64,000 nt of DNA from Struthio camelus (lineage: Eukaryota > Chordata > Aves > Struthioniformes > Struthionidae). Both the position numbers and the translations under genes were made by a program. The stretch spans positions 73,791,088-73,855,087 of the forward strand of contig NC_090945.1 in the NCBI RefSeq assembly GCF_040807025.1, read 5' to 3'. The notes under the pieces are model-generated. The model ran no database searches. It was not told the origin of the DNA and saw nothing but the letters and a program-made list of their open reading frames with translations. Position 1 is the stretch's first letter; every line of letters begins with the position of its first letter. Below are positions 63,911-64,000 of the stretch, piece by piece.

Positions 63911-64000
63911 TATTAGAAGCAAGTATAGCTGTGGCTGCTCTTCTGCTAGGCTGATCAAAATAAACGCTTCCATTCTCCTCCCTTTAGAGCAGCTGTCCAG

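Larger units (their letters stand above)
56658..64000 (-). other. PPP2R2C: PPP2R2C last intron (partial)
   Basis: At least 7.3 kb with no sign of the penultimate PPP2R2C exon (the block preceding VMTG) on the - strand. It contains a GC-rich patch (57060-57175), a T12/A10 junction (57193-57214), a 24-bp palindrome (58035-58058), a pyrimidine-rich region (58370-58670), a 22-bp-period tandem duplication (59996-60037) and an old CR1/L3-like relic (63581-63910). The assignment to this intron follows from the - strand acceptor at 56658. Confidence 0.8.

Overview
The window is vertebrate nuclear DNA, most probably from a bird. It has spliced genes with GT-AG introns, a GC-rich CpG-island promoter followed by AT-rich introns, and a CR1 retroposon tail ending in the ATTCTGTG-type 8-bp repeats typical of sauropsid CR1. 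Another sauropsid (crocodilian or turtle) cannot be excluded from the sequence alone. There are no bacterial features, no CRISPR array, and no tRNA or rRNA gene that I can recognise.

Layout. 1-271: 3' end of a CR1 LINE. About 600-1560: CpG island with a YY1-type motif and the likely non-coding first exon of WFS1. 2997-38190: the complete WFS1 (wolframin) coding region on the + strand in seven coding exons. The joined exons keep frame through every junction and give 875 residues, against 890 in human. 38191 to about 39062: WFS1 3'UTR with one clear AATAAA. About 39063-53724: intergenic DNA with no gene I can support. About 53725-56657: 3'UTR and last coding exon of PPP2R2C on the - strand. 56658-64000: the last intron of PPP2R2C, with an old CR1/L3-like relic at its far end.

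The two genes lie tail to tail, the same order and orientation as WFS1 and PPP2R2C on human 4p16.1, so this is a conserved syntenic block. WFS1 encodes an ER multi-pass glycoprotein involved in calcium handling and the unfolded-protein response. PPP2R2C encodes the gamma isoform of the B55 regulatory subunit of protein phosphatase 2A. Nothing in the sequence suggests that the two act together.

I found no convincing new protein-coding system. The second-look items are non-coding: several perfect inverted repeats in WFS1 intron 2 (the strongest has 12-bp arms at 13225-13251), a 24-bp palindrome, poly(T)/poly(A) junctions, isolated GC-rich patches around the 3' end of PPP2R2C, an open in-frame extension upstream of the large WFS1 exon 8, and the apparent lack of an ERSE-type motif in the WFS1 proximal promoter.
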